A DNA stretch of 64,000 bases from Caldilineaceae bacterium SB0661_bin_34 (GTDB lineage Bacteria; Chloroflexota; Anaerolineae; Caldilineales; Caldilineaceae). The notes under the pieces are model-generated. The model was not told where the DNA came from. It searched no databases and saw only the letters and a list, made by a program, of their open reading frames with translations. Each line of letters begins with the position of its first letter. The first letter of the stretch is position 1. This document shows positions 35,262-44,715 of the stretch, in pieces. Position numbers and translations under genes: made by a program. The DNA is taken from NCBI GenBank assembly GCA_009841145.1, contig VXMJ01000093.1:11982-75981 (forward strand). The letters are read 5' to 3'.

Positions 35262-36211
35262 GGATCGAGTTCGAGCAAGGGGTGCCGTCCAAGGCCGATC
35301 TGGCCGACCTGCTCGCCCAGTGGCGCGCGGTCACAATCCCCGCAAAAATGAAATACGCGTGGATGCTCGCAGTGCGCGTGCGTTGGAGCACCTACGCGGC
35401 CGCCACGCGCGACCTCGAGCAGCCCTTTCAAGACCTCAACCACGATGAGGTGGCCGATCTGCTCGACAAGGGCCATGCGCCCGCCCGCCGGTGCGAAGCC
35501 GCGCAGCTCGACGACGTGCGCGCCTACGACCAGGCCATGGTGCAGATGCTCCAGCTGTGGGACGACGAGGAACCGCTGACTATCGACCATCTGCACGCCG
35601 CGCACCGAACCATGATGGACCTGCGGTTCGACAACGGGATCGAGAACGACGACTGGCCGCTCGGTGCGTTCAAAACGAAACCCACGGCTGCGGGGGCCGC
35701 GTACACAATGGCGGAGTGCGCGCACCCCGCCGTCGTGCCCGCCCTGATGGACGAGATCGTGTGCCGCGCCAATGTGCGCGTCGCCGCGATGCTCCGCAGT
35801 CCGGGCCAATTCGATCCATCCTGGGCGATCGCAGCGCTGCACTATGAATTGATTGCGATCCAGCCGTACGCCGACGGCAATCATCGGATTGCAATCTGGC
35901 TCGACAACTGGATGTGCATGGCGGCCGGCTACCCGCCGCTCGTGATCCATGAGAACCGGTACGACGAGTATTTGCGCGCCCTGTCGGCCATGAAATCCTT
36001 TGCCTTGCCGGACGACCCGCAGGTTGACCTGCCGACCGTCCGGCAGATGGCGATCAGCGCCATCGACATCCAACCCCTGCGCGACTTCTATGCGCTCCGC
36101 CTGGCCGAAAGCCTGGCGTTCTCCACGGCGATTGCCGGGGGCCATGCGGTGGCGTTGATCGATGGCGGGCACGCCGCAGAGCTCGAACACGACCTCGGAG
36201 GACCACCATGA
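35258..36211 (+). CDS. Fic-fold protein with degenerate active site
   Basis: 317 residues, GTG start overlapping the recombinase stop. Domain order fits Fic/DOC: a helical N terminus (YAAATRDLEQPFQDLNHDEV), TIDHLHAAHRTMMDLRFDNG, then ALHYELIAIQPYADGNHRIA and IWLDNWMCMAAGYPPLVIHE. The canonical HPFxxGNGR loop is QPYADGNHR, so the catalytic His is Gln and the second Gly is His. AMPylation by the usual mechanism is therefore unlikely. It may be a regulator, a phosphotransferase-like variant or an antidote. The run of overlapping genes from the recombinase onward makes a translationally coupled cassette. Confidence 0.75.
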   Translation: MRIEFEQGVPSKADLADLLAQWRAVTIPAKMKYAWMLAVRVRWSTYAAATRDLEQPFQDLNHDEVADLLDKGHAPARRCEAAQLDDVRAYDQAMVQMLQLWDDEEPLTIDHLHAAHRTMMDLRFDNGIENDDWPLGAFKTKPTAAGAAYTMAECAHPAVVPALMDEIVCRANVRVAAMLRSPGQFDPSWAIAALHYELIAIQPYADGNHRIAIWLDNWMCMAAGYPPLVIHENRYDEYLRALSAMKSFALPDDPQVDLPTVRQMAISAIDIQPLRDFYALRLAESLAFSTAIAGGHAVALIDGGHAAELEHDLGGPP

Positions 36212-36288
36212 GCGACTTCGACTTGGACAACGATTTCGCCCACCGGCCGATGGCCGCCCAGAAGGTCCGCGACGAGAGGGAACCATGA
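36208..36288 (+). CDS. 26-residue ORF coupled to the Fic-like gene
   Basis: MSDFDLDNDFAHRPMAAQKV then RDEREP. Starts in the ATGA overlapping the Fic-like stop and its own stop overlaps the next ATG in the same way. Acidic start, basic end, no family. The double 4-base overlap is the only evidence that it is translated, apart from a ggagga site upstream. Confidence 0.4.
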   Translation: MSDFDLDNDFAHRPMAAQKVRDEREP

Positions 36289-36563
36289 AGGCATTGAGTG
36301 AACTGCGCAGCGAACTGGTTGCATTCCACGGGTACCCAGTGCAGGTCGAAGTCGCCATCGCTGCCTGGCATCCACGGAAAGAACAAATCATGTTGAACCG
36401 AAGGAGCGATACATCCCTTGCGCTGTATCGCTACCCGACGCCGGACGGCGCACCAACCCTGGCCGAAGGCTGGGCTCCCGCGTCCAGCTACTACCCCGAA
36501 CCAGCGGCGGGCCGTCGCCCACCCTCATGGGAACCTCCATGCCCCATTTCGACGAAGCCCTGA
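36285..36563 (+). CDS. Small ORF at the end of the recombinase-Fic cassette, unknown
   Basis: 92 residues: MKALSELRSELVAFHGYPVQ, VEVAIAAWHPRKEQIMLNRR, then a Pro-rich tail. Overlaps the 26-residue ORF by 4 bases. No recognisable family. The Pro-rich tail overlaps the start of the truncated helicase ORF, so the natural 3' end may have been lost. Confidence 0.35.
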   Translation: MKALSELRSELVAFHGYPVQVEVAIAAWHPRKEQIMLNRRSDTSLALYRYPTPDGAPTLAEGWAPASSYYPEPAAGRRPPSWEPPCPISTKP

Positions 36564-36680
36564 CGATTCTGCGCGACCGTGCGACCGGCCTGTTTGCCCA
36601 GGGCCGCAGCTTCGAGCACCTGATGCAGGCGGCGCTCTCGCGCCACCCGGGCAGCCTGGGCGACCGCTTGGAGGTTTCGG
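36539..36680 (+). pseudogene. Start of a restriction-helicase gene, truncated
   Basis: MPHFDEALTILRDRATGLFA, QGRSFEHLMQAALSRHPGSL, GDRL is the typical opening of large Mrr-helicase or type III-like restriction proteins (FE.LM...F..DP...D.F). After ~45 residues the similarity stops and the frame runs antisense into recF. A deletion or recombination has joined this end to the recF 3' flank. Confidence 0.5.
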
Positions 36681-36728
36681 CAATCTGTGGTCAACCCGAT
36701 GGCCTCAACCCTCGGGGCGGCCTGTCCG

Positions 36729-37922
36729 CTAAGTCGGCGCAAGCACTCCATCGCGAATTTCAAGGCACTGTGCCGTGTCCCTCATTGCCTCCGGATAGTG
36801 TCCCCAGTCAGGGGTCGCGGCCACCACCTGTGCGGCATCGGCCATGGCCTCGTACACGCGCATGCGCCGGCTTGCATCAAGTTCGCTCATCACGTCGTCC
36901 AGGAGCAGCAGCGGAAACTCGCCGGTGAGTTCCCGAATGGCCTGTGCCTCCGCCAGCCGCCAGGCCAGGATGCCCGTCCGCTGCTGGCCCCGACTTCCGA
37001 ACTTCCCCAAGGACCTGCCGTCGTTGAGGAACACCACGTCGTCCCGATGCGGCCCGGCCATGGTATGGCCCCGTTCCAGTTCGGTGCCCAGCACCTCTTC
37101 CAGCGCGCAACGGAACTGCTTCCGTTGCGTTTCATCCTCTGTTTCGTCGCTCGCTTCGGGCGTCCCTTCTCCATTTTCGAAGTCCACGGCAGCCGACGGC
37201 CGGTAGCGCACCGACAGCATGTCGCCGTTGGCGGTCAGTTGCGCCTGGGCCTGCTCGGCATGCCTGGACACCCTTTGAATCCAAGCGGCCCGCCGCCGCA
37301 TGACCTGTACGCCTTCCTCAGCCAGCTGTTCGTCCAGAAACGCCATCTGCCGCGTGAATGTCGGCGACGGTGTTGCAGTTCTTCCTCGCCACTGGGCCAG
37401 GAGGGCGTTCCGGTTCGCCAGTACCTTGCGGTACCGGACCAGATGATGCATGTACTGCGCGTCCAGTTGGCACAGGGTCACATCCAATGCCCGGCGTCGC
37501 AGCTTGGGACCGTCGGACACCAGTCGGGTGTCCTCCGGCTCCACCAGTACCACCTTCAGGTGTCCCAGCATGTGCGTGGCAGTGACTTCGGCACCGTCCA
37601 GGAAAAGATGCTTGGCCATGGGCGGGCCCAGCCGGCCGGTGCCAAAGAACACACGGAGGACATGCCCCGTGCCGGTTGCGTTCTCTGTTTCGGCGCGCAG
37701 GTCGAAATACTGTGGTTCCTTGGTGGCCAGGCCGTCGTGTATCGACTGCCGATCGGTTTGTGACCGCAACGACTTGCTCAGGGCCAGGAAGCAGATGGCG
37801 TCGAGCAGGTTGGTCTTGCCGGCTCCGTTCGGTCCCTGCACCAGCGTGCAGGGTGCCGTGAAGTCCAGCTTCACGTGCCGGAAGTTGCGGAACTGTTTCA
37901 GTTCCAGCTGTCGCAGAACCAT
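36729..37922 (-). CDS. recF: DNA replication and repair protein RecF
   Basis: 397 residues. SMC-like ATPase that helps RecOR load RecA at single-strand gaps. Walker A TLVQGPNGAGKTNLLDAICF, the RecF-specific LFLDGAEVTATHMLGHLKVV, VEPEDTRLVSDGPKLRRRAL, signature region RSLGKFGSRGQQRTGILAWR, Walker B FPLLLLDDVMSELDASRR and the VVAATPDWG end. Length is normal with a slightly long acidic insert (ASDETEDETQRK). Followed on the same strand by nothing of its pathway; holA lies 35 bp upstream, so a holA-recF operon is likely. Confidence 0.95.
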   Translation of the reverse strand: MVLRQLELKQFRNFRHVKLDFTAPCTLVQGPNGAGKTNLLDAICFLALSKSLRSQTDRQSIHDGLATKEPQYFDLRAETENATGTGHVLRVFFGTGRLGPPMAKHLFLDGAEVTATHMLGHLKVVLVEPEDTRLVSDGPKLRRRALDVTLCQLDAQYMHHLVRYRKVLANRNALLAQWRGRTATPSPTFTRQMAFLDEQLAEEGVQVMRRRAAWIQRVSRHAEQAQAQLTANGDMLSVRYRPSAAVDFENGEGTPEASDETEDETQRKQFRCALEEVLGTELERGHTMAGPHRDDVVFLNDGRSLGKFGSRGQQRTGILAWRLAEAQAIRELTGEFPLLLLDDVMSELDASRRMRVYEAMADAAQVVAATPDWGHYPEAMRDTAQCLEIRDGVLAPT

Positions 37923-37957
37923 GGTTGCCGCGAAGTGCCGCCCCGGAATCTGCAGTC

Positions 37958-38998
37958 CTATGCCTGCAGCCAGGTGTCCGGCGAGACCAGGTGGCCCACC
38001 AGGGTCTCCAGAACCGCTTCGGCATGAGGCGTGGACTTCATCTTCAGATCCGCCTCCAGCAACATGTCCACCATGGCCCGGATCTGGTCTGGTGAAAGCC
38101 GCGCCGCGTTGCGCATGGAGCGCTGCACGGCATAGGGTTTGACCTTCATCGCCTTGGCAATGGCATCGGGACTCTCGCCCGAGAGACGCACGGCGGCCAG
38201 CATGCGCGCCTGGGAGCCAAGAGTCGCCAAAATCTGGATCGGATGCAGGCCTTGGGACAGGAGATGGCTCAGGACGCGCATGGCCTCGTCCCGCTGTTGT
38301 TGGAAGACCGCATTGCTCAGGGCAAAGATAAAGTCCTCGCTGTAGTCGGGCACCAGCTCCCGCACGGCCTCAAGGGAAATGGGTTCCCCCTTGGCATAGG
38401 CGGCCAGCTTGTCCAGCTCCTGATCCAGATTGCGCAGGTCGCTGCTGGCGCGCCGGACCAGTTCGTCCACCGCCGGGCCCGCGATCCGAATCTGTTTTTC
38501 GCTGCATCGGAATTCGGCCCAACTGCGCATCTCATTGCGTTTGGGTGCCGCCAGGTTCTCCCGGCGCAGCTGCTTTTCCCTCTCCAGGTCCTCGATGGTT
38601 GGCACTGCCATGCCACCGGCCGGAGCCGGCAGTTCGCGGATGGCCTTGAAATCGGGCTTCAGATCTGGTTCGTACAGCACCAGGACCGTGGTTGCGGGCA
38701 TGCCGGCGAGTGCCGTCAGGCCCAGTTGCCACCGTTCCGCCAATGTTTCCCGGCCTCGGGTTTTGGACCGCCGGACCGAATCCGCGAAGGCGGTCCAAAT
38801 CTTGTGGGCCGCCACAATTCGCTCGTCCGCCATCACCGGCAGGGCTTGAATCTCCCGCTCAATGTCCCCCAGCGACGCGCCCGGCGCCTCCAGCTCCACG
38901 TAGTTGAAATCCGCCATGGCCGGATCCAGGCCGGCCTTCAAGTTCTTCAGGAACAACTGGTAGCGGAACGGATCCGCCCCGGCGCACAGATGGATCAC
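37958..38998 (-). CDS. holA: DNA polymerase III delta subunit
   Basis: 346 residues. Clamp-loader delta subunit: opens the beta clamp for loading. MIHLCAGADPFRYQLFLKNL (degenerate P-loop-like start), LQVMADERIVAAHKIW-type segment (IQALPVMADERIVAAHKIWT), TTVLVLYEPDLKPDFKAIRE, RASSDLRNLDQELDKLAAYA, the LSLEAVRELVPDYSEDFIFA motif and the C-terminal collar (LGSQARMLAAVRLSGESPDA, IAKAMKVKPYAVQRSMRNAA). Its start overlaps the end of the DUF6391 gene by 4 bases; recF lies downstream. A replication/repair operon. Confidence 0.9.
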   Translation of the reverse strand: MIHLCAGADPFRYQLFLKNLKAGLDPAMADFNYVELEAPGASLGDIEREIQALPVMADERIVAAHKIWTAFADSVRRSKTRGRETLAERWQLGLTALAGMPATTVLVLYEPDLKPDFKAIRELPAPAGGMAVPTIEDLEREKQLRRENLAAPKRNEMRSWAEFRCSEKQIRIAGPAVDELVRRASSDLRNLDQELDKLAAYAKGEPISLEAVRELVPDYSEDFIFALSNAVFQQQRDEAMRVLSHLLSQGLHPIQILATLGSQARMLAAVRLSGESPDAIAKAMKVKPYAVQRSMRNAARLSPDQIRAMVDMLLEADLKMKSTPHAEAVLETLVGHLVSPDTWLQA

Positions 38999-39519
38999 AT
39001 TCGGGCCCCGACCGAGACCCGCACGGCCGGCTTGCCGAAGACCCTCAGGGCATACACCTCGGTCGCCTCTCGATCCCGCAGGTCCGCCAGGGTGGTCACG
39101 GTCTGCAATCGGGGACCCAGCACCTTGGCTGCCACGCTCAGGGCCGTCATCGACAGCAGGCTGGCGATAAACCGGGCCATGGAGAATCCGCGTCCAGCCC
39201 GCCCCAGGAATTGCATCACCAGTACCGACAGCAGTGCCTGTACCACCAGGTTGGTGCCGCAGTCCGGGTGGATCGCCAACCTGCGGTGCCCCTCGTCAAT
39301 CGCCGCTTGGGCGTCTGCCACCGCCTGGTCCACGTCTTCGACCGACATCTCCCCGAACAGGGTGAAGCCCGACGGGTCGCTCAGTCCGCTGGCTTGCCGT
39401 ATCTGCCCTCGACCGCCCAAAACATGCAGCGTGGCATGCTCCCAGGCATGGTTCTGGCGCGTGCTGCGCACCGCCGCCAGCAGGTCCGTCAAAACTGACG
39501 ATGGACTGGGACTGTGCAT
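38995..39519 (-). CDS. DUF6391-type membrane protein
   Basis: 174 residues. RQNHAWEHATLHVLGGRGQI, SGLSDPSGFTLFGEMSVEDV, EGHRRLAIHPDCGTNLVVQA is the conserved core of a family known from Cyanobacteria and Chloroflexota (DUF6391 as I recall it), with a His-x3-His and an HPxCGTN motif and two membrane helices (ALLSVLVMQFLGRAG, FIASLLSMTALSVAAKVL). Function unknown. Overlaps the transketolase stop by one base and the holA start by four, so it is tightly embedded in the tkt-DUF6391-holA-recF series. Confidence 0.75.
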   Translation of the reverse strand: MHSPSPSSVLTDLLAAVRSTRQNHAWEHATLHVLGGRGQIRQASGLSDPSGFTLFGEMSVEDVDQAVADAQAAIDEGHRRLAIHPDCGTNLVVQALLSVLVMQFLGRAGRGFSMARFIASLLSMTALSVAAKVLGPRLQTVTTLADLRDREATEVYALRVFGKPAVRVSVGARM

Positions 39520-41528
39520 CAGGCCCGTCCCAACAGGTCCAGCGCCTTGGCCGTCACGTTGGCCGGGGTCAAGCCGAACTTCTCGTAGAGCACTTCAAAG
39601 GGCGCACTGGCGCCGAAGTGGTCCAGTCCGATCACCGCCCCGGTCTTCGGATCATTGCCGACCCAGCGTTCCCAACCCAGGGTGGCGGCCGCCTCCACCG
39701 CCAGCCGCGGCACACCTGCACCCAGGACTTCCGTTCGATACGCCGCATCCTGTGCGCCAAACAGTTCCCAGCTGGGCATCGACACCACGCGGGCTGCGAT
39801 CCCCTGTTCGGACAGGGAGTCGGCGGCTTCCATTGCGATGGCCACCTCGCTGCCGCTGGCGATCAGCGCGATGTCGGGCGCGTCCTCTGTGTCCCGGAGT
39901 ACGTAGGCACCCCGGGCCGCGGCCGGCAGGTAACCCCCTTCCGCATCTTCGTGCGGCCACTCCGGTACGGTCTGCCGGGTCAGGGCTAGCACGGTGGGGC
40001 CGTTTCGGTTCTCCAGCGCGATGCGCCAGGCACTGGCGGTCTCAGTGCCGTCGCACGGCCTGATCAGGGTCAGGTTGGGAGTGGCGCGCAGGATGGCCAG
40101 ATGCTCGATCGGCTGGTGCGTCGGACCATCCTCGCCCAGGCCGATGCTGTCATGGGTCATGACATAAACGACGGGCAGTCCCATCAGGGCCGCCAGCCGT
40201 AGGCTGGCCCTCAGGTAGTCGGTGAAGACTAGGAACGTTCCGCCGTAGGGGATCACGCCCCCATGTAGGGCCATGCCGTTCAGGGTGGAGGCCATGCCGT
40301 GCTCGCGCACGCCGAAGCGCAGGTTGCGCGCCTGCCGGTTGGAGGCCAGGAAGTCGTCGGACGAATCGATGTCCGTCTTGTTGCTGCCGGCCAGGTCCGC
40401 GCTGCCGCCAATGAGCCAGGGAACTGCCTCCGCAATGGCGTTCAGGGCCTTGCCGGACGTGTTGCGCGTGGCATCGCCTTTGCCGGGTGCGAATTCGGGA
40501 AGGGTCTCCTGCCATCCCTCCGGCAGCTCTCCACTCAGGGCCAGCTTCAGTTCCGCAGCCTTCTCCGGATGGGCCTCCGCATACCGACCCAACAGGTCGT
40601 GGTACGCCTGTACCTTTTCCTCACCGTCCGCGACCGCTCGGCCCATGTGGGCCGCCACGTCCTCGGGAACATGGAACAGTTCGTCCGTCCAGCCCAGTTC
40701 CGCACGGGTCAGGGCCACTTCTTCCGCGCCCAACGCGGCACCGTGCGAGTCCGATGTGCCGCCCTTGTTGGGACTGCCGTAGCCGATGGTTGTGCGGCAG
40801 CCGATGATGCTGGGTCTCGAATCGCCCTGTGCCGCTTCGATGGCCGCCGCCACGCCGACGGCATCCATGCCGTCCACCTGCTGGACATGCCAGCTGTAGG
40901 CTTCGAAGCGGTTGGCCCAATCCTCCGAGTAGGACAGATTCGTTGCACCGTCGATGGTGATCCGGTTGTCGTCGTACAAGTAGATGATCCGGCCCAGCTG
41001 AAGGTGGCCGGCCAGGCTGGCCGCCTCACTGGCCACGCCTTCCATCAGGTCCCCGTCGGACACGATTCCGTAGATGTGGTGGTCCACCACCGGAAAGCCG
41101 TCCGCGTTGTAGCGGGCTGCCTGCCACTCCGCGGCCAGGGCCATGCCCACGCCGTTGCCGAACCCCTGACCCAGCGGTCCGGTCGTGGTTTCCACTCCCG
41201 CCGTGTGGCGGAACTCGGGATGGCCCGGCGTTTTGCTCTGCCATTGCCGAAAGTTCTTCAACTCGTCCAGTGGCAGGTCGTAACCCGTCAGGTGCAGCAG
41301 GGCATAGAGCAACATCGATCCGTGTCCGGCGCTGAGCACGAAGCGATCGCGGTCCTGCCAGTCCGGATGCCTGGGACTGTGCCGCAGGTACCGGGTCCAG
41401 AGCACATAGGCCGTCTGGGCCATGCCCATGGGCATGCCCGGGTGCCCGGAGGCAGCCTGCTCGACCGAGTCGACCGCGAGCATGCGGATGGTGTTGACAG
41501 CCTTGAGGTCCAAGTCGGAAAGATGCAT
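39519..41528 (-). CDS. tkt: Transketolase
   Basis: 669 residues, normal length. TPP- and Mg-dependent transfer of two-carbon ketol units in the pentose-phosphate pathway. [20 protein letters not shown] (substrate His), [40 protein letters not shown], the TPP motif [20 protein letters not shown] with [10 protein letters not shown], the pyrimidine-domain [40 protein letters not shown] and the C-terminal [17 protein letters not shown]. First gene of a likely four-gene minus-strand operon with DUF6391, holA and recF. Confidence 0.97.
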   Translation of the reverse strand: MHLSDLDLKAVNTIRMLAVDSVEQAASGHPGMPMGMAQTAYVLWTRYLRHSPRHPDWQDRDRFVLSAGHGSMLLYALLHLTGYDLPLDELKNFRQWQSKTPGHPEFRHTAGVETTTGPLGQGFGNGVGMALAAEWQAARYNADGFPVVDHHIYGIVSDGDLMEGVASEAASLAGHLQLGRIIYLYDDNRITIDGATNLSYSEDWANRFEAYSWHVQQVDGMDAVGVAAAIEAAQGDSRPSIIGCRTTIGYGSPNKGGTSDSHGAALGAEEVALTRAELGWTDELFHVPEDVAAHMGRAVADGEEKVQAYHDLLGRYAEAHPEKAAELKLALSGELPEGWQETLPEFAPGKGDATRNTSGKALNAIAEAVPWLIGGSADLAGSNKTDIDSSDDFLASNRQARNLRFGVREHGMASTLNGMALHGGVIPYGGTFLVFTDYLRASLRLAALMGLPVVYVMTHDSIGLGEDGPTHQPIEHLAILRATPNLTLIRPCDGTETASAWRIALENRNGPTVLALTRQTVPEWPHEDAEGGYLPAAARGAYVLRDTEDAPDIALIASGSEVAIAMEAADSLSEQGIAARVVSMPSWELFGAQDAAYRTEVLGAGVPRLAVEAAATLGWERWVGNDPKTGAVIGLDHFGASAPFEVLYEKFGLTPANVTAKALDLLGRA

Positions 41529-41621
41529 GGAGGGGTTCCTGTGAGTGCCTATTCCCCGATTCTAGCTGTGCGGACGCCCGAGACCCGATAGTCGATTCGC
41601 ATACCGGGTGCCGGCTTGCCG

Positions 41622-43250
41622 TTAGACGGCCACGGCCATGCCGTCGGCTCCCGGATCCGCAACTCCGGTCACCGACCCTGCTTCGTCGATGGCAATCGCA
41701 TGCACGATTGCGAAACCGCCGCGACTATAGCCCGTCCTCTCCGCCGGATGCATGTTCGCGATACGCTCCACCGTTTTCTTGGGGAACCGGGCATGCATGC
41801 GGATGAGGTTCCCCTGGCAATCGAGACGCGGGGCATCCACGGCCTCCTTAACGTTCATGCCCCAGAGCAGGGAGTTGAGCAGCACCTGGGCCACGCTGGT
41901 AATGATCATGGTGGAACCGGGGGCGCCTAGGACCAGGCGGGGTAGTCCCCCGCGGGTGACAATCGTGGGGCTCATGCCCGTGGTGCGGCCTTTTCCGGGG
42001 GCAATGGAGTTGGGATGTCCCGGCAGGGGATGGAAGTTCACCATGGAGTTGTTGTACATGAACCCCATGCCGGGGGTGACGACCCCGCTGGCGGATCCCA
42101 GGGAATGGGTCAGGGACACGCACAGACCCTGCCTGTCGACCACGGACACGTGTGTCGTGTCCTTGGAGCCCTGTGGTTGGAAGGACACCTTGATCGGGTC
42201 TCCGCGCTGGATGATGTCCACCCAGTGATCGGCGCGCGCCGGATCCATCATCCAGCCGGTTGGAACCGCCTCGAACTCCGGATCCGCCATGTGGGGATTG
42301 CGGTCGGCAAACGCGGCCTTCATGGCCATGGCCAGCAGGTACAGGTAGCGCGGGGAGTCCGGCTCCAGACCCGGCTCCGTGCACAGCCGTTCCATGATGT
42401 TCAGGATGGCCACGACCGTGGCACCGCCGTGCGGCGGGGCACTGGACGACACGTCCCAGCCCTTGAACGAACCACACACGGGTACGGACGGCGGAAGGGC
42501 ATACGCCTCCAAGTCGCCGGCAGTCACAAAGCTGCCGTTGGCTTCCAAGTCGGCCGCTATGCGCTCCTTCATCTCGCCGCGGTAGAAGTCCTCGGCACCG
42601 AACTTGGCAACGTGCCGCAGGGATGTGCCGTAGTCCGGATTGCTGACGGGCTGATTAACTAGGGGTGGCTTTCCTGTTTTGGTCAGGAAGATGCGGGAGG
42701 CCTCCGGGTTGCGCTGGACGACCTCCAGCGGACTGACGCCGCCTGGTGCCTCAGGCCAGCGCTGCCAGACCCGTGCCGTGCGGTCCATCATGCGCCAGCC
42801 GCCTTCCGCCAGGTCGGCAGCCGGTTCGAACAGATCCGCCCAGGGCAGGGAGCCCCATCTTTGGTGCATCTGGTGCATACCTTTGACCGAGCCAGGCACG
42901 CAGATGGATGTGTAGCCGCAGTCGTTGACCTGATCACGCAGGATATAGCCCCAGCCGGTCGGACCAAACCGTTCGAAGCGGTCCGCCCACATATCCGGGA
43001 AGGTCCCGGAACCCGCCAGGGCCGGGGCATCCACGGATGCCGGTGCGGAACTCCCGGGCTGGTGGATCGTTGCTACCAGATAGCCACCGAGGCCGCACAT
43101 GTGGGGGGACACCACCCCCTGGGCCAGTCCCGCCGTGATGACGGCGTCCACGGCATTGCCGCCGCGTGCGAGCACGTCCACCGCGGCATCGACCGCGTAC
43201 GGTTGCGGTGCGCAGACCATTCCCTGCGCCAAAGGGGCTTGTACTTGCAT
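41622..43250 (-). CDS. ggt: Gamma-glutamyltransferase family protein
   Basis: About 542 residues from the ATG at 43250. The track's TTG start at 43373 adds 41 residues without a signal peptide. N-terminal nucleophile hydrolase: MVCAPQPYAVDAAVDVLARG, GNAVDAVITAGLAQGVVSPH, GLGGYLVATIH; the autoprocessing site and nucleophile is the Thr in GSKDTTHVSVVDRQGLCVSL; TPGMGFMYNNSMVNFHPLPG, MSPTIVTRGGLPRLVLGAPG follow. Transfers or hydrolyses gamma-glutamyl groups of glutathione-like substrates. Most bacterial enzymes are exported; lack of a signal suggests a cytoplasmic form or a missed start. Confidence 0.9.
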   Translation of the reverse strand: MQVQAPLAQGMVCAPQPYAVDAAVDVLARGGNAVDAVITAGLAQGVVSPHMCGLGGYLVATIHQPGSSAPASVDAPALAGSGTFPDMWADRFERFGPTGWGYILRDQVNDCGYTSICVPGSVKGMHQMHQRWGSLPWADLFEPAADLAEGGWRMMDRTARVWQRWPEAPGGVSPLEVVQRNPEASRIFLTKTGKPPLVNQPVSNPDYGTSLRHVAKFGAEDFYRGEMKERIAADLEANGSFVTAGDLEAYALPPSVPVCGSFKGWDVSSSAPPHGGATVVAILNIMERLCTEPGLEPDSPRYLYLLAMAMKAAFADRNPHMADPEFEAVPTGWMMDPARADHWVDIIQRGDPIKVSFQPQGSKDTTHVSVVDRQGLCVSLTHSLGSASGVVTPGMGFMYNNSMVNFHPLPGHPNSIAPGKGRTTGMSPTIVTRGGLPRLVLGAPGSTMIITSVAQVLLNSLLWGMNVKEAVDAPRLDCQGNLIRMHARFPKKTVERIANMHPAERTGYSRGGFAIVHAIAIDEAGSVTGVADPGADGMAVAV

Positions 43251-43579
43251 GGGAGGGATCCCGTGTTGGACGGATGCAGCCAGAGGCCTGTCCATTATGG
43301 CGCAGTCCGACCGCGGAGCCATCGTGACGGTTCCGGTCGCTTTCGGCGCATCCTGTGCCACCCAACCGGTCAACTGCCACGAACGACCAAGTTGGCAGGG
43401 AAGATTGAAGCCCCTACCGACTTCACTTCACAATGAGGAAGCTCCAGAGTTGTCGTGCTTCCCGGTCCTCGGCCGGGACCGATCAGCCAAGGGCACCACA
43501 TGCACCCGTTCCGGTCCACCAAGGCACCGGCACAGCGGCATAAGTAGTCCGTCCGCCACCAAGTAACAGGGATTCCAAC

Positions 43580-44440
43580 GTGAACGCGATCGTGAACATT
43601 CTCAATCAACAAGTGACTTCGGTCGGGGGGAATCCGCTGACGCTGGCGGACATCCTGACCACCGTCGGTCTGGTTCTGGCCTTCTATTTCCTGGCCCGGA
43701 TTACCACGAGGGGTGCCAGACACTTCCTGCAAAAGAGGACGCGCATCTCGGCCACGGCCCTGCGTCTGAGCCTTCAGATGTTCAGTGGCTTCATGCTACT
43801 GGCGGGGGTCTATGTCTCCCTGTCCGCCTTGGGCCTGGACCTGTCCATATTCCTGATTCCATTGGGTGCCATGAGCATCGGTCTGGGTTTGGGCCTGCAA
43901 TCGTTGGCCGGGAACTTCGTCGCCGGTTTGGTCCTTCTGACCGAGCGCACCGTGCGCGAGGGCGACATCATCGAGGTGGACGGCATCATGGGCACGGTTC
44001 AGGAGACCGGCCTGCGCGCCACCGTCCTCAAGACCTTCGGCAACACGGAGGCGGTGCTTCCGAACTCGATCCTGACCTCCCAGCGCCTCGACAACTGGAC
44101 GCGGTCCGATCGGATCCTGCGCGTCGAATCATTTGTAAGTGTGGCCTACGGCACCGAGGTGGAGCCGGTCCACCAGGCTCTCATGGAACGCATCCAAAGC
44201 CACCCGGCGGTCCTGGACGAACCCGAACCCAACACCTTCCTGGTCGAGTTGGGGGATTCCGCCCTGCGGTTCCGGATCCTGTATTGGATTGACGATCCCA
44301 AGCAGCGACTGCGTTCCCTCAGTGAAATTCTGCAAGGCATTCACGAGGACTTCGCGGAGCAAGGGATTGCCATTCCCTTTCCGCAGTTGGACGTGCACCT
44401 TCGCGACCGGTCGGCCGCGTCCAATCCTTCCACTGGATGA
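43580..44440 (+). CDS. MscS-type mechanosensitive channel
   Basis: 286 residues, the size of E. coli MscS. Three membrane helices: ILTTVGLVLAFYFLARITTR, MFSGFMLLAGVYVSLSALGL, and the pore helix AMSIGLGLGLQSLAGNFVAG, followed by the beta domain GLVLLTERTVREGDIIEVDG, GTVQETGLRATVLKTFGNTE, VLPNSILTSQRLDNWTRSD and the alpha/beta cage. It releases solutes on hypo-osmotic shock. ATG with no strong purine site. Stands alone, divergent from ggt. Confidence 0.92.
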   Translation: MNAIVNILNQQVTSVGGNPLTLADILTTVGLVLAFYFLARITTRGARHFLQKRTRISATALRLSLQMFSGFMLLAGVYVSLSALGLDLSIFLIPLGAMSIGLGLGLQSLAGNFVAGLVLLTERTVREGDIIEVDGIMGTVQETGLRATVLKTFGNTEAVLPNSILTSQRLDNWTRSDRILRVESFVSVAYGTEVEPVHQALMERIQSHPAVLDEPEPNTFLVELGDSALRFRILYWIDDPKQRLRSLSEILQGIHEDFAEQGIAIPFPQLDVHLRDRSAASNPSTG

Positions 44441-44715
44441 GCAGGAACCATGTCTGCAAGAGTCCGTTGGGGATGATGTGTTGGATGACACGACCAACAG
44501 GGAGGACACGAACAGTACGGCCACGGGCAAAGGGAGGCAGGCACAGGGATGATAGCCATTGTGGAATCCCGGTTTCGTGCATCGGGAATCCGGTCTCCAT
44601 GGTGAAGTCCCACCAATGTTCAGCGTCGATGGCACCAGTTCTGAGGATGTGGTAGCTTGAACCGTCTGCCTGCCGCCGTTCGGACGGCGTCTTCAGTTTG
44701 AACAGGAGAGTACTG

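Noticed and set aside
38243-40063. 606-residue plus-strand ORF
   Set aside because: Antisense to holA, DUF6391 and tkt; Arg/Pro/Ser-rich composition with no domain.
40299-41591. 430-residue plus-strand ORF
   Set aside because: Antisense shadow of transketolase.
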